From Betaproteobacteria bacterium (lineage in GTDB: Bacteria > Pseudomonadota > Gammaproteobacteria > Burkholderiales > Ferrovaceae), in NCBI GenBank assembly GCA_018971415.1, contig JAGXAW010000003.1, positions 1-64,000 of the forward strand: a DNA stretch of 64,000 nt. The letters are read 5' to 3'. This document shows positions 49,226 through 63,353 of the stretch, in pieces (the first letter of the stretch is position 1; every line of letters starts with the position of its first letter). The notes below the pieces were generated by a model. It was not told where the DNA came from. It did no database searches and was given only the letters and a program-made list of their open reading frames with translations. The position numbers were made by a program, and so were the translations under genes.

Positions 49226-51481
49226 ATGCAACTTATGTTATTAAAAAGATTGCTCATGCCATTAGGTGTTTTAATGGCGCTAGGCCTAACAGGTGCCGGA
49301 TTAGTGGTTCTTGCTATGGCGCTCATTTATCCCAGTCTTCCCTCCCTTGAAGCAATGACTGACTATCGTCCCAAGGTGCCGCTTCGGGTATTTACCGCTG
49401 ATAATCAGTTAATTGGTGAATTTGGAGAGGAAAAGCGCGTGGTGCTTAAATTGCGTTCTGTTCCCTTACGTATGCGTCAAGCAATTTTGGCGGCCGAGGA
49501 TGACCGCTTTTATCAGCATGGTGCAGTGGATTATCAAGGTGTTTTAAGAGCACTCTTTGCGGATATTTTTTCAGGTAGCGCAAAAGAAGGAGCAAGTACC
49601 ATTACTATGCAGGTTGCGCGTAATTTCTTTTTAAGTAATGAGCGAACAATTACCCGTAAAGTGTCTGAGATTTTGTTGGCCTACAAAATTGAGAGTAACT
49701 TATCGAAAGACCAAATTTTAGAGCTGTACATCAATCAGATTTATTTAGGTCAGCGCGCCTATGGTTTTGGTGCTGCCGCCTATGTGTACTATGGTAAGTC
49801 TCTTGATCAATTGTCCGTCTCGGAAATGGCTATGTTAGCGGGCCTGCCTAAGGCACCATCCAGATACAATCCAATGATTAACCCAAAGCGCGCTGCCTTA
49901 AGGCAGCAATATGTTTTACGTCGTATGCGTGAACTCAATTATATTAACGTGGCTGAGTACAACTACGCCATGGAGCACCCAGGTCATGTGGCCGATAGCC
50001 GTTCAGTGTATTCCGTTAAAGCAGATTACGTGGCGGAATTGGTTCGTCAGTACATGGTCAAAGCCTATGGGGAGAGAGTCTATGGCTTAGGTTATAAGGT
50101 CATTACGACCCTGTACAAGGCCAATCAAAATGCCGCCTTTGATGCCGTTCGTCGCGGAGTGCTGGCCTATGATCATCGACATGGTTACCGTGGTCCTGAG
50201 GACAGCGTGGAACTTCCAGATCACGCTATTACCGACGCTGATCTTGAGGACGCCATCTCCGACTACGACATCAGTAACGGACTTTATCCTGCTGTTGTTG
50301 TTGATGCTTCGACGCAAGAGGTTAGGGCGTATGTTAAGTCGCTCGGTATGATGGTGCTGCGCGGCGATCAGTTAACTTTTGCCAAGGCTGGTTTAGAGGC
50401 TAATGCCAAACATAGCTTACGTATACAACGCGGATCAGTAATTCGAGTTGAGCAGGAAGACAATGGGGTGTGGACGCTGTCACAGTACCCTAAGGTGGAG
50501 TCGGCGTTGGTATCCATTGATAGCCACACAGGAGCAATTCGCGCCTTAGTGGGCGGTTTTGATTTTGATAACAATAAATACAATCATGCCATTCAAGCCT
50601 ATCGCCAACCTGGCTCTAGTTTTAAACCCTTTATTTATTCAGCGGCCTTAGAGAAAGGGTATATGCCTTCTACGCTCATGGATGATTTACCGCTCACGAT
50701 TAACGATCCTAATATTAACGGCGGACAACCTTGGCAGCCGCATAATTATGAGAATGAGTATCTTGGTCCGATGCCACTACGTTTGGCTCTGGCTAAATCT
50801 AAAAACATGGTAGCTATTCGATTATTACAAGCCATCACGCCTTCCTATGCCCATCAGTACATCACGCGTTTTGGTTTTGAACCAGATAAGCATCCTCCTT
50901 ATTTGAGTATGGCGTTGGGTTCTGGTTTGGCAACCCCAGTTCAGATGGCCACGGCCTATGCTGTGTTTGCTAATGGCGGCTTTAGAGTTAAACCCTTTTA
51001 TATTGATCATATTGTCGATGCTCAAGGAAAGATCATCAGTCAAACCATTCCTCAAGTGGCGGGTGAGGGCGCTGAACAGGTGATCGATGAGCGTAATGCT
51101 TTTGTGATGCGCAGTATGCTCAAAGAAGTCATTCGTCAGGGGACGGGTGTGAAAGCTCAAGAGTTGGGCCGTAACGATTTAGCAGGAAAAACAGGGACAA
51201 CCAACGATTTGGTGGATGCATGGTTTACGGGTTTTCAGCCCTCATTGGTCGCAGTTGCTTGGGTTGGCTTTGATAAACCGGTGACGCTAGGCTCTGGTGA
51301 GACGGGAGCGCATGCGGCGCTACCCATTTGGATTGATTACATGAAAGTTGCCTTAAGTCATACTCCCGAGAGTCAAGAGAGTATGCCACCAGGTGTTGCC
51401 TATGTGTCCATTAACCCCGCTACCGGTAAACCTGATAGATCAGGATCAGTGATGGATTACGTGTATACAGATACAAGGTAG
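49226..51481 (+). CDS. mrcA: Penicillin-binding protein 1A (transglycosylase/transpeptidase)
   Basis: ILAAEDDRFYQHGAVDYQGVLRAL, GASTITMQVARNFFLS, RQPGSSFKPFIYSAAL, AGKTGTTNDLVDAWFTGF. Confidence 0.96.
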   Translation: MQLMLLKRLLMPLGVLMALGLTGAGLVVLAMALIYPSLPSLEAMTDYRPKVPLRVFTADNQLIGEFGEEKRVVLKLRSVPLRMRQAILAAEDDRFYQHGAVDYQGVLRALFADIFSGSAKEGASTITMQVARNFFLSNERTITRKVSEILLAYKIESNLSKDQILELYINQIYLGQRAYGFGAAAYVYYGKSLDQLSVSEMAMLAGLPKAPSRYNPMINPKRAALRQQYVLRRMRELNYINVAEYNYAMEHPGHVADSRSVYSVKADYVAELVRQYMVKAYGERVYGLGYKVITTLYKANQNAAFDAVRRGVLAYDHRHGYRGPEDSVELPDHAITDADLEDAISDYDISNGLYPAVVVDASTQEVRAYVKSLGMMVLRGDQLTFAKAGLEANAKHSLRIQRGSVIRVEQEDNGVWTLSQYPKVESALVSIDSHTGAIRALVGGFDFDNNKYNHAIQAYRQPGSSFKPFIYSAALEKGYMPSTLMDDLPLTINDPNINGGQPWQPHNYENEYLGPMPLRLALAKSKNMVAIRLLQAITPSYAHQYITRFGFEPDKHPPYLSMALGSGLATPVQMATAYAVFANGGFRVKPFYIDHIVDAQGKIISQTIPQVAGEGAEQVIDERNAFVMRSMLKEVIRQGTGVKAQELGRNDLAGKTGTTNDLVDAWFTGFQPSLVAVAWVGFDKPVTLGSGETGAHAALPIWIDYMKVALSHTPESQESMPPGVAYVSINPATGKPDRSGSVMDYVYTDTR

Positions 51482-51484
51482 ACA

Positions 51485-53082
<1,598 letters not shown>

Positions 53083-53135
53083 CTAATCGTTAAAAATGAC
53101 GGAACTTTATTCTTTAACTCCTACTCTACCACTAG

Positions 53136-53241
53136 GTTGGCTAATTACTGTTAATTACCAACGCCTGCTCTCTCCCTATGCAGGTGCCTTATTTAAAAGG
53201 CCTTCACCCCCTACCCTTCCCAATTGTAGGGGGTTTTTTTT
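53136..53241 (+). ncRNA. Candidate small RNA: four consecutive hairpins ending in an intrinsic terminator
   Basis: H1 GTTGG-c-TAATTA/ctgt/TAATTA-CCAAC (53136-53162); H2 CCTGC/GCAGG (53164-53184); H3 GCCTT/AAGGC (53186-53201); H4 CCCCCTAC/GTAGGGGG (53207-53233) followed by T8; no ORF assigned. Confidence 0.5.
53207..53241 (+). terminator. Rho-independent terminator on + strand
   Basis: 8 bp stem CCCCCTAC/GTAGGGGG plus T8 (53234-53241); U-tract only on the + side. Confidence 0.8.
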
Positions 53242-53863
53242 ATTCTTCTTCCGCTAACTCATTGATACTGTTCTCTTTTTTAAAGAAAGAGTGAAGTAAT
53301 TCGGTGACCTCATCAAAGCCCTGGCGGTTATGGCTTGAAAAAGGAATAACACTATAAGGTAGCTTGAGGTTCTTTAATTCTGCTTTAACTTCCTGCAATA
53401 CCTTGGTCTGCCCACCACGACCCAGTTTGTCGGCCTTAGTCAACAGGATTAACAGAGGTTTGCCTGTGGGTTCAAACCATTCTAGCAATTGGCGATCAAG
53501 GGGGGTTAGGGGATGGCGAATATCCATTAATACTACCAGTGCCCGAAGAGAGTCACGGTAGGTGAGGTACTGTGACAGAAGCTTCTGCCAATGCAGTTTC
53601 ACAGAGAGGGGCACTTCAGCGTAACCATATCCTGGTAAATCCACTAAAAAGCAGTCATCTCCCAGGGAAAAGTAGTTAATATGCTGCGTTCTACCAGGAG
53701 TTTTACTGGTAAAGGCTAACTTTCTTTGCTGTGTTAAGCAATTAATGGCACTGGATTTACCGGCGTTTGAGCGTCCGGCAAAAGCCACTTCCACAATATT
53801 GTCAGGGGGCAAGCCCTTCCACTCATTGACAGTAATAAAAAACTTAGCTTGGTGAAAATTCAC
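53240..53863 (-). CDS. engB: Ribosome biogenesis GTPase YihA/YsxC/EngB
   Basis: VAFAGRSNAGKSSAINCLTQQ, KTPGRTQHINYF, VDLPGYGYAEV, TKADK. Confidence 0.97.
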   Translation of the reverse strand: MNFHQAKFFITVNEWKGLPPDNIVEVAFAGRSNAGKSSAINCLTQQRKLAFTSKTPGRTQHINYFSLGDDCFLVDLPGYGYAEVPLSVKLHWQKLLSQYLTYRDSLRALVVLMDIRHPLTPLDRQLLEWFEPTGKPLLILLTKADKLGRGGQTKVLQEVKAELKNLKLPYSVIPFSSHNRQGFDEVTELLHSFFKKENSINELAEEE

Positions 53864-53875
53864 TTGGATTATCCT

Positions 53876-55162
53876 TTAGCTTGCCAGCTGACAAAATACT
53901 TTTTCCGCGGCTTCTAGCGTTTCATCAAGCTCCTGTGTGCCATGCACAGTGGAAACAAAGCCAGCTTCAAAGGCTGATGGGGCAAAATAAATCCCTTCGG
54001 TGAGCATGCCATGGAAAAAACGTTTGAAAAGCTCATTATCAGCACGCATGACCTCTGCAAGATTGCTCGGGCACTGCGCTTGAAAATGTAAACCAAACAT
54101 GCCTCCCACCGAGCAGGAGGAGAGGTTAAAGCCATAGCGCCCACCAATTTCCGTTATGCCGTCCATCACCGCCCGGGTTATGTCGCCCAAGCGTTCATAT
54201 AAGCCAGGCTCTCTCGCTAAGCGTAAATTCGCTAACCCTGCGGTCACAGCAACCGGGTTACCCGATAGGGTGCCTGCTTGATAAACGGGTCCCAGTGGAG
54301 CCAAATGCTCCATGATATCTCGTCGTCCACCAAAGGCGGCTAAGGGCATGCCACCACCGATGACTTTCCCTAGTGTAGTTAAATCAGGCTTAATGCCATA
54401 GATAGACTGCGCGCCACCCAGTGCCACTCTGAAGCCCGTCATCACCTCATCAAAGATTAAAACAGCACCATACTGTTGAGTAACTTCGCGGCAGGCCTGT
54501 AAGAAGGCGTGATGGGGAAGAACCATATTCATGTTGCCGGCAATGGGCTCCACGATGATCGCTGCAATCTCTTCGCCATAGCGCTGAAAACAGGCTTTTA
54601 ATGCCTCCACATCGTTGTAGGGTAAAACCAGTGTGTGAGATGCCAGATCAGCGGGAATACCTTTTGAGTCGGGTTGGCCCAAGGTCAAGGCTCCTGAGCC
54701 TGCCTTAACGAGGAGCGCATCACCATGGCCGTGATAGCATCCATCAAACTTTACAATGTTAGTGCGTCCCGTAAAGCCCCGGGCAAGACGAATAGCACTC
54801 ATGGTGGCTTCAGTGCCTGAGCTTGTGAGACGGAGCATCTCAAGGGAGGGCATAAGGGCAATAATTTCCTCTGCCAGTGTGATTTCAAGCTCCGTTGGTG
54901 CACCAAAACTCATCCCATCTTTGGCAATGGCGCACACTGCGTTAACAATCTCAGGGTTGGCATGGCCGTGTAATAGGGGTCCCCATGAACATACATAATC
55001 AATGTATTCTTGGCCTGCAGCATCCCAAAAGCGAGGACCTTTTCCTTTTTGAAAGAAACGGGGTGTTCCCCCTACACTGCGAAAGGCTCGAACAGGAGAA
55101 TTAACGCCACCAGGAATAACCTGTTGGGCACGATTAAATAATTCTTCATTGGTGGTGTTCAT
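53876..55162 (-). CDS. hemL: Glutamate-1-semialdehyde 2,1-aminomutase (start at internal ATG 55162)
   Basis: [65 protein letters not shown]. Confidence 0.97.
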   Translation of the reverse strand: MNTTNEELFNRAQQVIPGGVNSPVRAFRSVGGTPRFFQKGKGPRFWDAAGQEYIDYVCSWGPLLHGHANPEIVNAVCAIAKDGMSFGAPTELEITLAEEIIALMPSLEMLRLTSSGTEATMSAIRLARGFTGRTNIVKFDGCYHGHGDALLVKAGSGALTLGQPDSKGIPADLASHTLVLPYNDVEALKACFQRYGEEIAAIIVEPIAGNMNMVLPHHAFLQACREVTQQYGAVLIFDEVMTGFRVALGGAQSIYGIKPDLTTLGKVIGGGMPLAAFGGRRDIMEHLAPLGPVYQAGTLSGNPVAVTAGLANLRLAREPGLYERLGDITRAVMDGITEIGGRYGFNLSSCSVGGMFGLHFQAQCPSNLAEVMRADNELFKRFFHGMLTEGIYFAPSAFEAGFVSTVHGTQELDETLEAAEKVFCQLAS

Positions 55163-55811
55163 GGTGCATCCTTGATTCAATAATAAGTTGTTGGAATTGT
55201 TGTACTGTTTCATTAAGAGTTTCTAAATTCGCTAAGGCACCAACCACAGCAATGGCGTCAGCTCCTGCATGGATGACAGCTTTAGCATTGTTCACAGTGA
55301 TGCCACCAATGGCTACTTTGGTGATTGATCTGAGTGTCCTGTCTTGATCAAATAAATGAAGAGGGGCTATGGCGGCATGAGCTTTGGTGCTGGATGGAAA
55401 AACACTGCCAAAGGCCACATAATCAGCCCCCAGTTCTTGGGCTTTCATTGCAAGATCAAGATCTTGATAACAGGAGGCACCCACCATCAATGTGTGGGTG
55501 GAATAGCGAGTGTTAAGCTCGTTTAAGGATAAATCTTGCGTACCCAAGTGAACTCCATAAGCATTTATTTCCAGTGCCAGCTCCACATCATCGTTAACAA
55601 TAAGGTGGGCACCTCTCTCAGAGAGGTATGACTGCAGTGCACGCGCTTCTTGTTGTTTCATGGCGTTAGACAATTGTTTTCTGCGATATTGAAACCACTT
55701 AACACTATGGCGTGTTAAGGCTTCAGCCCACAGCATAAGCTCGGTAAAGGAGAAGGATTCAGGGGTTATGGCGTAAAGACCGCTTGGCGTGTCGCGTTTA
55801 ATGTGTGTCAC
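55146..55811 (-). CDS. thiE: Thiamine-phosphate synthase
   Basis: [57 protein letters not shown]. Confidence 0.93.
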   Translation of the reverse strand: MTHIKRDTPSGLYAITPESFSFTELMLWAEALTRHSVKWFQYRRKQLSNAMKQQEARALQSYLSERGAHLIVNDDVELALEINAYGVHLGTQDLSLNELNTRYSTHTLMVGASCYQDLDLAMKAQELGADYVAFGSVFPSSTKAHAAIAPLHLFDQDRTLRSITKVAIGGITVNNAKAVIHAGADAIAVVGALANLETLNETVQQFQQLIIESRMHHEHHQ

Positions 55812-56628
55812 CCGCTTGTCGATCCTCTCTTGCCCAGAATAAGCGATCAGGTATGGGTTGCCCCATCCCTAAGCGAAATGCATCTTTCAGGGTTTGCCAT
55901 GTGTATTCCTGCGCTTCAGCTACGGCTTCTGCAATATCAAGGCCTTGTGCTAATCCTGCGGCAATGGCTGAACTTAACGTGCAGCCAGAGCCATGGTAGC
56001 TTCCAGATAAGCGCTCCCAGCCATCAGCGCGGATGACGCCCTCTCGGCCATAGAGCGTATTAATCACTTGGGTGGTGTGGTGGTGAGTGCCTGTAATCAG
56101 AACATACTCACACCCCGTGGCTAAAATTTCTTCAGCCGCTAGAGCCAAATCTTGATTATCCTCTTCTTGGCTGTCATCTGCTGTGAGTCTAAGGATTTCT
56201 AAGGTGTTAGGAGTAATGATGGTGGATTGCGGGATAATTAAATCCTTCATGGCAGCAATCATGTCCTCAGAGGCCAGTTCATCGCCTCGACCACTTGCTA
56301 AAACTGGATCAAGCACTAAGGGTATTTCTGGGTAGTCAGACACAATCTCGGCGATGGCGGCAATGCTCTCAATACTGCCTAAAACCCCCAATTTAAACAC
56401 GGCGACCGGAACATCTTCCAGAATACAACGGGCTTGATCAGCCACCCACTCAGCATCGAGCGGAAAAACATCCTCTACCCCTGTGGTGTCTTGAATGGTG
56501 ACAGCGGTCACCACAGACAAAGGATGACATCCCATGGAGGAGAGAGTCATGATGTCAGCCTGTAAACCGGCACCCCCGCTGGGGTCGGTGGCGGCAAAGA
56601 CTAAAACGGCTGGTGGTGGAGTGGTCAT
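55798..56628 (-). CDS. thiD: Hydroxymethylpyrimidine/phosphomethylpyrimidine kinase
   Basis: ATDPSGGAGLQADIMT, GCHPLSVVTAVTIQDTTGV, GSGCTLSSAIAAGLA. Confidence 0.95.
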   Translation of the reverse strand: MTTPPPAVLVFAATDPSGGAGLQADIMTLSSMGCHPLSVVTAVTIQDTTGVEDVFPLDAEWVADQARCILEDVPVAVFKLGVLGSIESIAAIAEIVSDYPEIPLVLDPVLASGRGDELASEDMIAAMKDLIIPQSTIITPNTLEILRLTADDSQEEDNQDLALAAEEILATGCEYVLITGTHHHTTQVINTLYGREGVIRADGWERLSGSYHGSGCTLSSAIAAGLAQGLDIAEAVAEAQEYTWQTLKDAFRLGMGQPIPDRLFWAREDRQAGDTH

Positions 56629-56744
56629 GATACAGTTGCTCTTAAAGGCGTCCGGTTTTATGATGTTTGTTTTTGTGGGTAAAGAGTTAAACTCTATTAA
56701 CTCACTATAGTCGAACCATTTTAACTCAATTCTTTAGGAAAAGT

Positions 56745-56927
56745 ATGAATACAGCAGCACCTTTTAAAACCTATTTGTGTCTTATTTGCGGGTATATTTA
56801 TGATGAAGAGCAAGGTGATCCAGAGGAAGGCTTAGCCCCTGGAACGCGTTGGGAAGATGTGCCGGTGAATTGGGTGTGCCCAGAATGCGGAGCCAGAAAA
56901 GAAGATTTTGAGATGATTGAAATCTAG
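56745..56927 (+). CDS. Rubredoxin
   Basis: 60 aa with [44 protein letters not shown] (two CxxC). Confidence 0.96.
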   Translation: MNTAAPFKTYLCLICGYIYDEEQGDPEEGLAPGTRWEDVPVNWVCPECGARKEDFEMIEI

Positions 56928-57748
56928 CCGTTACTCCAATCTACCCAACCTTGGTAGGCAGTTATCAGAATTAAAATGCCAAATACAATGCGGTAAAAGG
57001 CAAAAGACGTAAAACGGTGCTGGCTCACAAATCGCAGTAATGCCCGCACCGTTATAAAAGCAAAAATAAACGAAAATACACTTCCCACAAAAAATAAAGC
57101 AATGTCTTCACGGTGAAAGAGATGTCGGTATTTCACAACCTCATAGAGAGTGGCTGCAAAGAGCGTTGGAATAGCAAGAAAAAAAGAGAACTCGGTGGCC
57201 GCTTGGCGCGATAAGCCAAAAAACAAAGCCCCCATGATCGTGGCCCCTGATCTTGAAGTGCCAGGTATTAAAGCCAAGGATTGGCAAAGCCCTATTTTAA
57301 GCGCCGTTTGCCAAGTCATTTCCTCCACGCTGTGAATCACGGTTTTATTTTGTCGTGATTCAATCCACAGAATAAAAAAAGCTCCGATGATAAAAGCCAA
57401 GGCCACAGGCAAGGGAGCAAACAGGCTGGCTTTGATTTTTTTGGCGAAGAGTAAACCCAGGACAGCTGCCGGTAAAAAGGCCAGTAACAAGTTTATAACA
57501 AAGCGCTGAGCACTTGGCTTGGTGGGTAAGTCACAAAGTACCTGAGTGATTTTACGGCGGTATTCCCAGCACACCGCCAAAATGGCGGCGAACTGAATAA
57601 CGATTTCAAAGACTTTACCTTTTTCATCATTAAAGTGAAGAAGGCTTCCTGCCAGTATCAAATGTCCCGTGGAGGACACGGGCAAGAACTCAGTTAATCC
57701 TTCAACCACACCTAAAATAGCCGCCTTGGCCAGTAATACGCCACTCAT
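56924..57748 (-). CDS. uppP: Undecaprenyl-diphosphatase
   Basis: [56 protein letters not shown]. Confidence 0.97.
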   Translation of the reverse strand: MSGVLLAKAAILGVVEGLTEFLPVSSTGHLILAGSLLHFNDEKGKVFEIVIQFAAILAVCWEYRRKITQVLCDLPTKPSAQRFVINLLLAFLPAAVLGLLFAKKIKASLFAPLPVALAFIIGAFFILWIESRQNKTVIHSVEEMTWQTALKIGLCQSLALIPGTSRSGATIMGALFFGLSRQAATEFSFFLAIPTLFAATLYEVVKYRHLFHREDIALFFVGSVFSFIFAFITVRALLRFVSQHRFTSFAFYRIVFGILILITAYQGWVDWSNG

Positions 57749-57757
57749 GGTTATTCC

Positions 57758-59695
<1,938 letters not shown>

Positions 59696-59712
59696 TTAGA
59701 CTATGAGTGTAC

Positions 59713-59744
59713 CTCGAAAAGCGAATTTCGTCGCTCAACTCGAG
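59713..59744. repeat. Inverted repeat/hairpin in thiC-pcm divergent spacer
   Basis: CTCGA-aa-AGCGA-atttcg-TCGCT-caac-TCGAG. Confidence 0.6.
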
Positions 59745-59794
59745 AGTTTCTTTTTATCTCGGACGTTTTTGGTAGAATAAAGTTTTAAGTTGCC

Positions 59795-60460
59795 TTGGAG
59801 TCTTTTGTGAATATCGAACAAGCCCGTTTTAATATGGTTGAGCAGCAAATTCGTCCTTGGGACGTGTTGGATTTCACTGTTCTTGATTTGCTGTATGAAG
59901 TGAAAAGAGAGGATTTTGTACCAAGTCAGTATCAAAGCATGGCCTTTATGGATACAGAAATTCCCTTGGCGCATGGAGAATCAATGCTCTCACCTAAGTT
60001 AGAGGCCAGATTACTTCAGTCTTTGGCTTTAAAAGAAAACCATAAAGTATTAGAAATTGGCACAGGCAGTGGTTACATGGCGGCGCTGATGAGTCGTTTA
60101 GCCCACTCAGTCACCACCCTCGAGATTCACCATGATTTAGCGCAGCAAGCACAAGCCAGGTTAACCCGCCATGGCCACCACAATGTCTCAGTGGTGATTG
60201 GTGATGGCGCTCAAGGTTACGGCGAAGCGCTAAGCTGGGACGCGATTTTATTAAGTGGGTCAGTTCCTCAATTGCCTCAAGTTTTTCTAGATAGTCTTGC
60301 TGTGGGAGGCGTATTAATTGCAGTGGTAGGCTTTGCTCCCACCATGTTCGTGACGCGCTACAAACGCTTGAGTGAAAAAGACTACCACAGCGAGGTTTTA
60401 TTTGAGACGGTGATTCCGGCACTTCATCATATAGGCAAAGCTTCACGCTTCGAGTTTTAA
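59795..60460 (+). CDS. pcm: Protein-L-isoaspartate O-methyltransferase family (start may be GTG 59807)
   Basis: MVEQQIRPWDVLD, VLEIGTGSGYMAALMSRLA. Confidence 0.9.
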   Translation: MESFVNIEQARFNMVEQQIRPWDVLDFTVLDLLYEVKREDFVPSQYQSMAFMDTEIPLAHGESMLSPKLEARLLQSLALKENHKVLEIGTGSGYMAALMSRLAHSVTTLEIHHDLAQQAQARLTRHGHHNVSVVIGDGAQGYGEALSWDAILLSGSVPQLPQVFLDSLAVGGVLIAVVGFAPTMFVTRYKRLSEKDYHSEVLFETVIPALHHIGKASRFEF

Positions 60461-61011
60461 TCTGTTTTTTCGTAACTGACCTCAAGAATATCAATTTCAC
60501 GCTTGCCGGCAGGGCTCATGAAGGTAACATGATCGCCCTCCCTGGCCTTTAAAAGAGCCTTGGCAATGGGCGAAATCCAACTGATCTTCCCCTCTGAAGG
60601 ATTGGTTTCATCAATGCCGACAATTTGGAAGCGTTGCTCTTTGCCCTCATTATCACTAATGAGAACATAAGCACCAAAGAAGATTTGATCGTTTCCTTTT
60701 TGTTGTAAAGGATCTACCACCTGGGCAATTTCAAGGCGCTTAGTTAAAAAGCGCAGGCGTCGATCGATTTCTCTTAATCGACGTTTACCGTAGATATAGT
60801 CGCCGTTTTCCGATCGATCGCCGTTTGAGGCGGCCCAAGCAACGGTTTCAACGACCTTAGGACGCTCCTCACGAATCAGCCATTCCATTTCGTTTTTAAG
60901 CCGCTCAAAGCCTTCTGGCGTGATGTAATTGGGGCCTTTGATGGGCGGTATGGATGGATTTATCTCCTCGTCCTCATCCTGGTCGGTATCTTTGGTAAAG
61001 GCTTTGTTCAT
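60457..61011 (-). CDS. greB: Transcription elongation factor GreB
   Basis: NYITPEGFERLKNEMEWLIREERPKVVETVAWAASNGDRSENGDYIYGKRRLREIDRRLRFL. Confidence 0.96.
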   Translation of the reverse strand: MNKAFTKDTDQDEDEEINPSIPPIKGPNYITPEGFERLKNEMEWLIREERPKVVETVAWAASNGDRSENGDYIYGKRRLREIDRRLRFLTKRLEIAQVVDPLQQKGNDQIFFGAYVLISDNEGKEQRFQIVGIDETNPSEGKISWISPIAKALLKAREGDHVTFMSPAGKREIDILEVSYEKTD

Positions 61012-62270
61012 GGTCTGTGGTCAGGCATATAGCGTTTAATGAGTGTCATGATGGCTTCAGTTGCCCCTTGATGGGTGAGGGTAAAGTGTTTACCAGCTTC
61101 CCCCATGGAGGCTCTTTTCTGACTGTCACTTAATAGCTGAGGGATGAGAGTGAGAAGCTCATCAATTTGATTAAAGCGCATGGCAGCGCCCGCATCAAGG
61201 GCGAAGCGGACTGCTTCCTGAAAATTATAAGTATGGGGCCCGACAATAACGGGACACCCCATGGCGGTGGCCTCGATGAGGTTTTGTCCGCCGAAGGGCA
61301 ATATACTGCCACCCATTACGGCAAGATCAGCCGCTTGATAATAGTTACCCATCTCACCCATGCTATCGCCCAAAAGAACACTGATTTCATCGGGTATATT
61401 TTGGCGTTCGCTACGACGCACAAAGGGAATCTGTTTTTTGGTGAGTAACGCAGCCACTTCATTAAAGCGCTGTGGGTGACGGGGGACAAGCAGTAATAGT
61501 TGGTGCTCAATGTTCAAGCGCTGAAAGAGTTTTATGATGATCTCCTCTTCGCCGGGCCTAGTGCTCGCTGCAAGCCATACTTGGCGATGGGTGGACCACA
61601 ATTGACGCAGATTGTCTTGAGCACTTTCCTGTGTTTTTTTGGCCGCATCAAATTTGATGTTGCCCACCACCACCACCTCCTTAGCGCCCAATAGTTTAAA
61701 ACGCTCGGCATCCTGCACCGCTTGAGTGGCAATGACCGTTAACTGGTTTAACACATGTTTGGTTAAGGGTTGATAGCGTTGATAGCGTTGGTAAGAGCGT
61801 TGAGAGAGGCGGGCGTTGACCAAGAGAAGCGGGATTGATTGCTGATGACATTGATCAATTAATTCAGGCCAAATCTCCGTTTCTAATAAAATCCCCATCT
61901 GAGGCCTAACCCGTTTTAAAAAGCGCTGTACAGCGCCCTGTGTGTCATAGGGAAGGTAGCAGCGAAAGGCCAGTTGATTGAGGGTCGCTTCCTCTGTGCT
62001 CCTTCCAGTGGGTGTCATATGAGTCAGAACAATTTGATGATCTTTATAATGATCTTTTAATTGCTGTATGAGAGTCACGGCAGCGCGGGTTTCGCCAACG
62101 GAGACGGCATGCAGCCAAATTACTGGATCCTTCCCCTTAAAGGGAGTAAACCCCAGGCGCTCCAGCCAGTGTTGCCGGTAACGAGAATCTAAACGACTTT
62201 TCCACAGTAAGCGTAAAAAAGCAAAGGGCAGTAACAGTAGAATTAAAAAACGATAGCGAGTCATAAACAC
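61008..62270 (-). CDS. waaA: 3-deoxy-D-manno-octulosonic acid transferase
   Basis: WLHAVSVGETRAAVTLI; LLETEIWPELI; GGSILPFGGQNLIEATAMGCPVIVGPHTYNF. Confidence 0.96.
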   Translation of the reverse strand: MFMTRYRFLILLLLPFAFLRLLWKSRLDSRYRQHWLERLGFTPFKGKDPVIWLHAVSVGETRAAVTLIQQLKDHYKDHQIVLTHMTPTGRSTEEATLNQLAFRCYLPYDTQGAVQRFLKRVRPQMGILLETEIWPELIDQCHQQSIPLLLVNARLSQRSYQRYQRYQPLTKHVLNQLTVIATQAVQDAERFKLLGAKEVVVVGNIKFDAAKKTQESAQDNLRQLWSTHRQVWLAASTRPGEEEIIIKLFQRLNIEHQLLLLVPRHPQRFNEVAALLTKKQIPFVRRSERQNIPDEISVLLGDSMGEMGNYYQAADLAVMGGSILPFGGQNLIEATAMGCPVIVGPHTYNFQEAVRFALDAGAAMRFNQIDELLTLIPQLLSDSQKRASMGEAGKHFTLTHQGATEAIMTLIKRYMPDHRP

Positions 62271-63205
62271 AATTTTAATACAGATTCCACATCAGGCATC
62301 ATACCAATTCCACCCAGGTTGGTAGCGCGATCACTGCCATAGACGCCTGTTGCGCGTGGGTCCGTGTCGGTATAAAGCGCAATCACTTTTTGTTTTAAGG
62401 CAACAGCCAAGTGAGTGAGACCCGTATCCACTCCTACAACCCATTGTGCCTCTTGGAGTAAGCTTGCAAGATGGGTTAAGGATAGGCGTGGCAGCGCCAC
62501 TGCACGATCAACCTGTTGCGCTATGTGCTTGGCGCGCGCTTCCTCTTTTTGATTACCCGAGGGCAGCAAAACCGTTAAGCCCATTAAAGCCATATGGCGA
62601 CCCAGTTGAATCCAGGCATCAACAGGCCACTCTTTACTGGCTCGGCTTGTTCCGTGAAGAAAAACGACCCACGCTGTAGAGGGTGCCATGGAGGCGGGTA
62701 AACTGGGGGCGCTGATCCCATAATCCACTGTGGCGGTTGGTGTATAGCCAAACACTTGACCCAACAGTTGGCGATTACGTTCCACCGCGTGAAGTTGCCA
62801 AGAGACTTGATGAGTATGTTGGTAACACAGAGCAGCCAAGGGCTCTCTAATGCTCCCTTTTTCATAACCATGGCGCTCACCAGGCAGTAGTCTTGAGAGA
62901 AGTGCGCTTTTTATTAAACCTTGGCAGTCCACTGAAACATCGTAGGATGCTTGTTTGATTTGACGAATCCGCTGAAATACCTCGCACCAGGTATCTTTTT
63001 TAAGCCAGTGGTGTTTCCAGCGACGTAGTGCAATGGTTTTAACCTGATTAATGTGGCCATGAAGCAGGGGGATTTCACTAAATGCCTCTTCCACTAGCCA
63101 ATCCACTTTAAGGGATGGATCAAAGTGAGTTACGTCCGTTAAAGCGGGGAGTGCATGAATAACATCCCCTAGCGAAGAGGTTTTAATGAGTAAAAGTTTT
63201 GTCAT
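62261..63205 (-). CDS. waaC: Lipopolysaccharide heptosyltransferase I (start at internal ATG 63205)
   Basis: MTKLLLIKTSSLGDVIHALPALTD; VDTGLTHLAVALKQKVIALYTDTDPRATG. Confidence 0.94.
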   Translation of the reverse strand: MTKLLLIKTSSLGDVIHALPALTDVTHFDPSLKVDWLVEEAFSEIPLLHGHINQVKTIALRRWKHHWLKKDTWCEVFQRIRQIKQASYDVSVDCQGLIKSALLSRLLPGERHGYEKGSIREPLAALCYQHTHQVSWQLHAVERNRQLLGQVFGYTPTATVDYGISAPSLPASMAPSTAWVVFLHGTSRASKEWPVDAWIQLGRHMALMGLTVLLPSGNQKEEARAKHIAQQVDRAVALPRLSLTHLASLLQEAQWVVGVDTGLTHLAVALKQKVIALYTDTDPRATGVYGSDRATNLGGIGMMPDVESVLKLCL

Positions 63206-63353
63206 GAGAGCATTGTAGGGCGATAGAGCCAATGAGGCTAGATTAAATAATGTTAATGATAATGTGCTTCATTATAGCGCCACCAGTAGCGGCCTTAATC
63301 TCTTGTTACAGTGAGAGGCCTCAAGGATAAAGTGGCCATGCTAAAATGAGTTT

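Noticed and set aside
60111-60500. Minus-strand 129 aa ORF
   Set aside because: Antisense to pcm; greB already ends at 60457 and pcm has convincing motifs.
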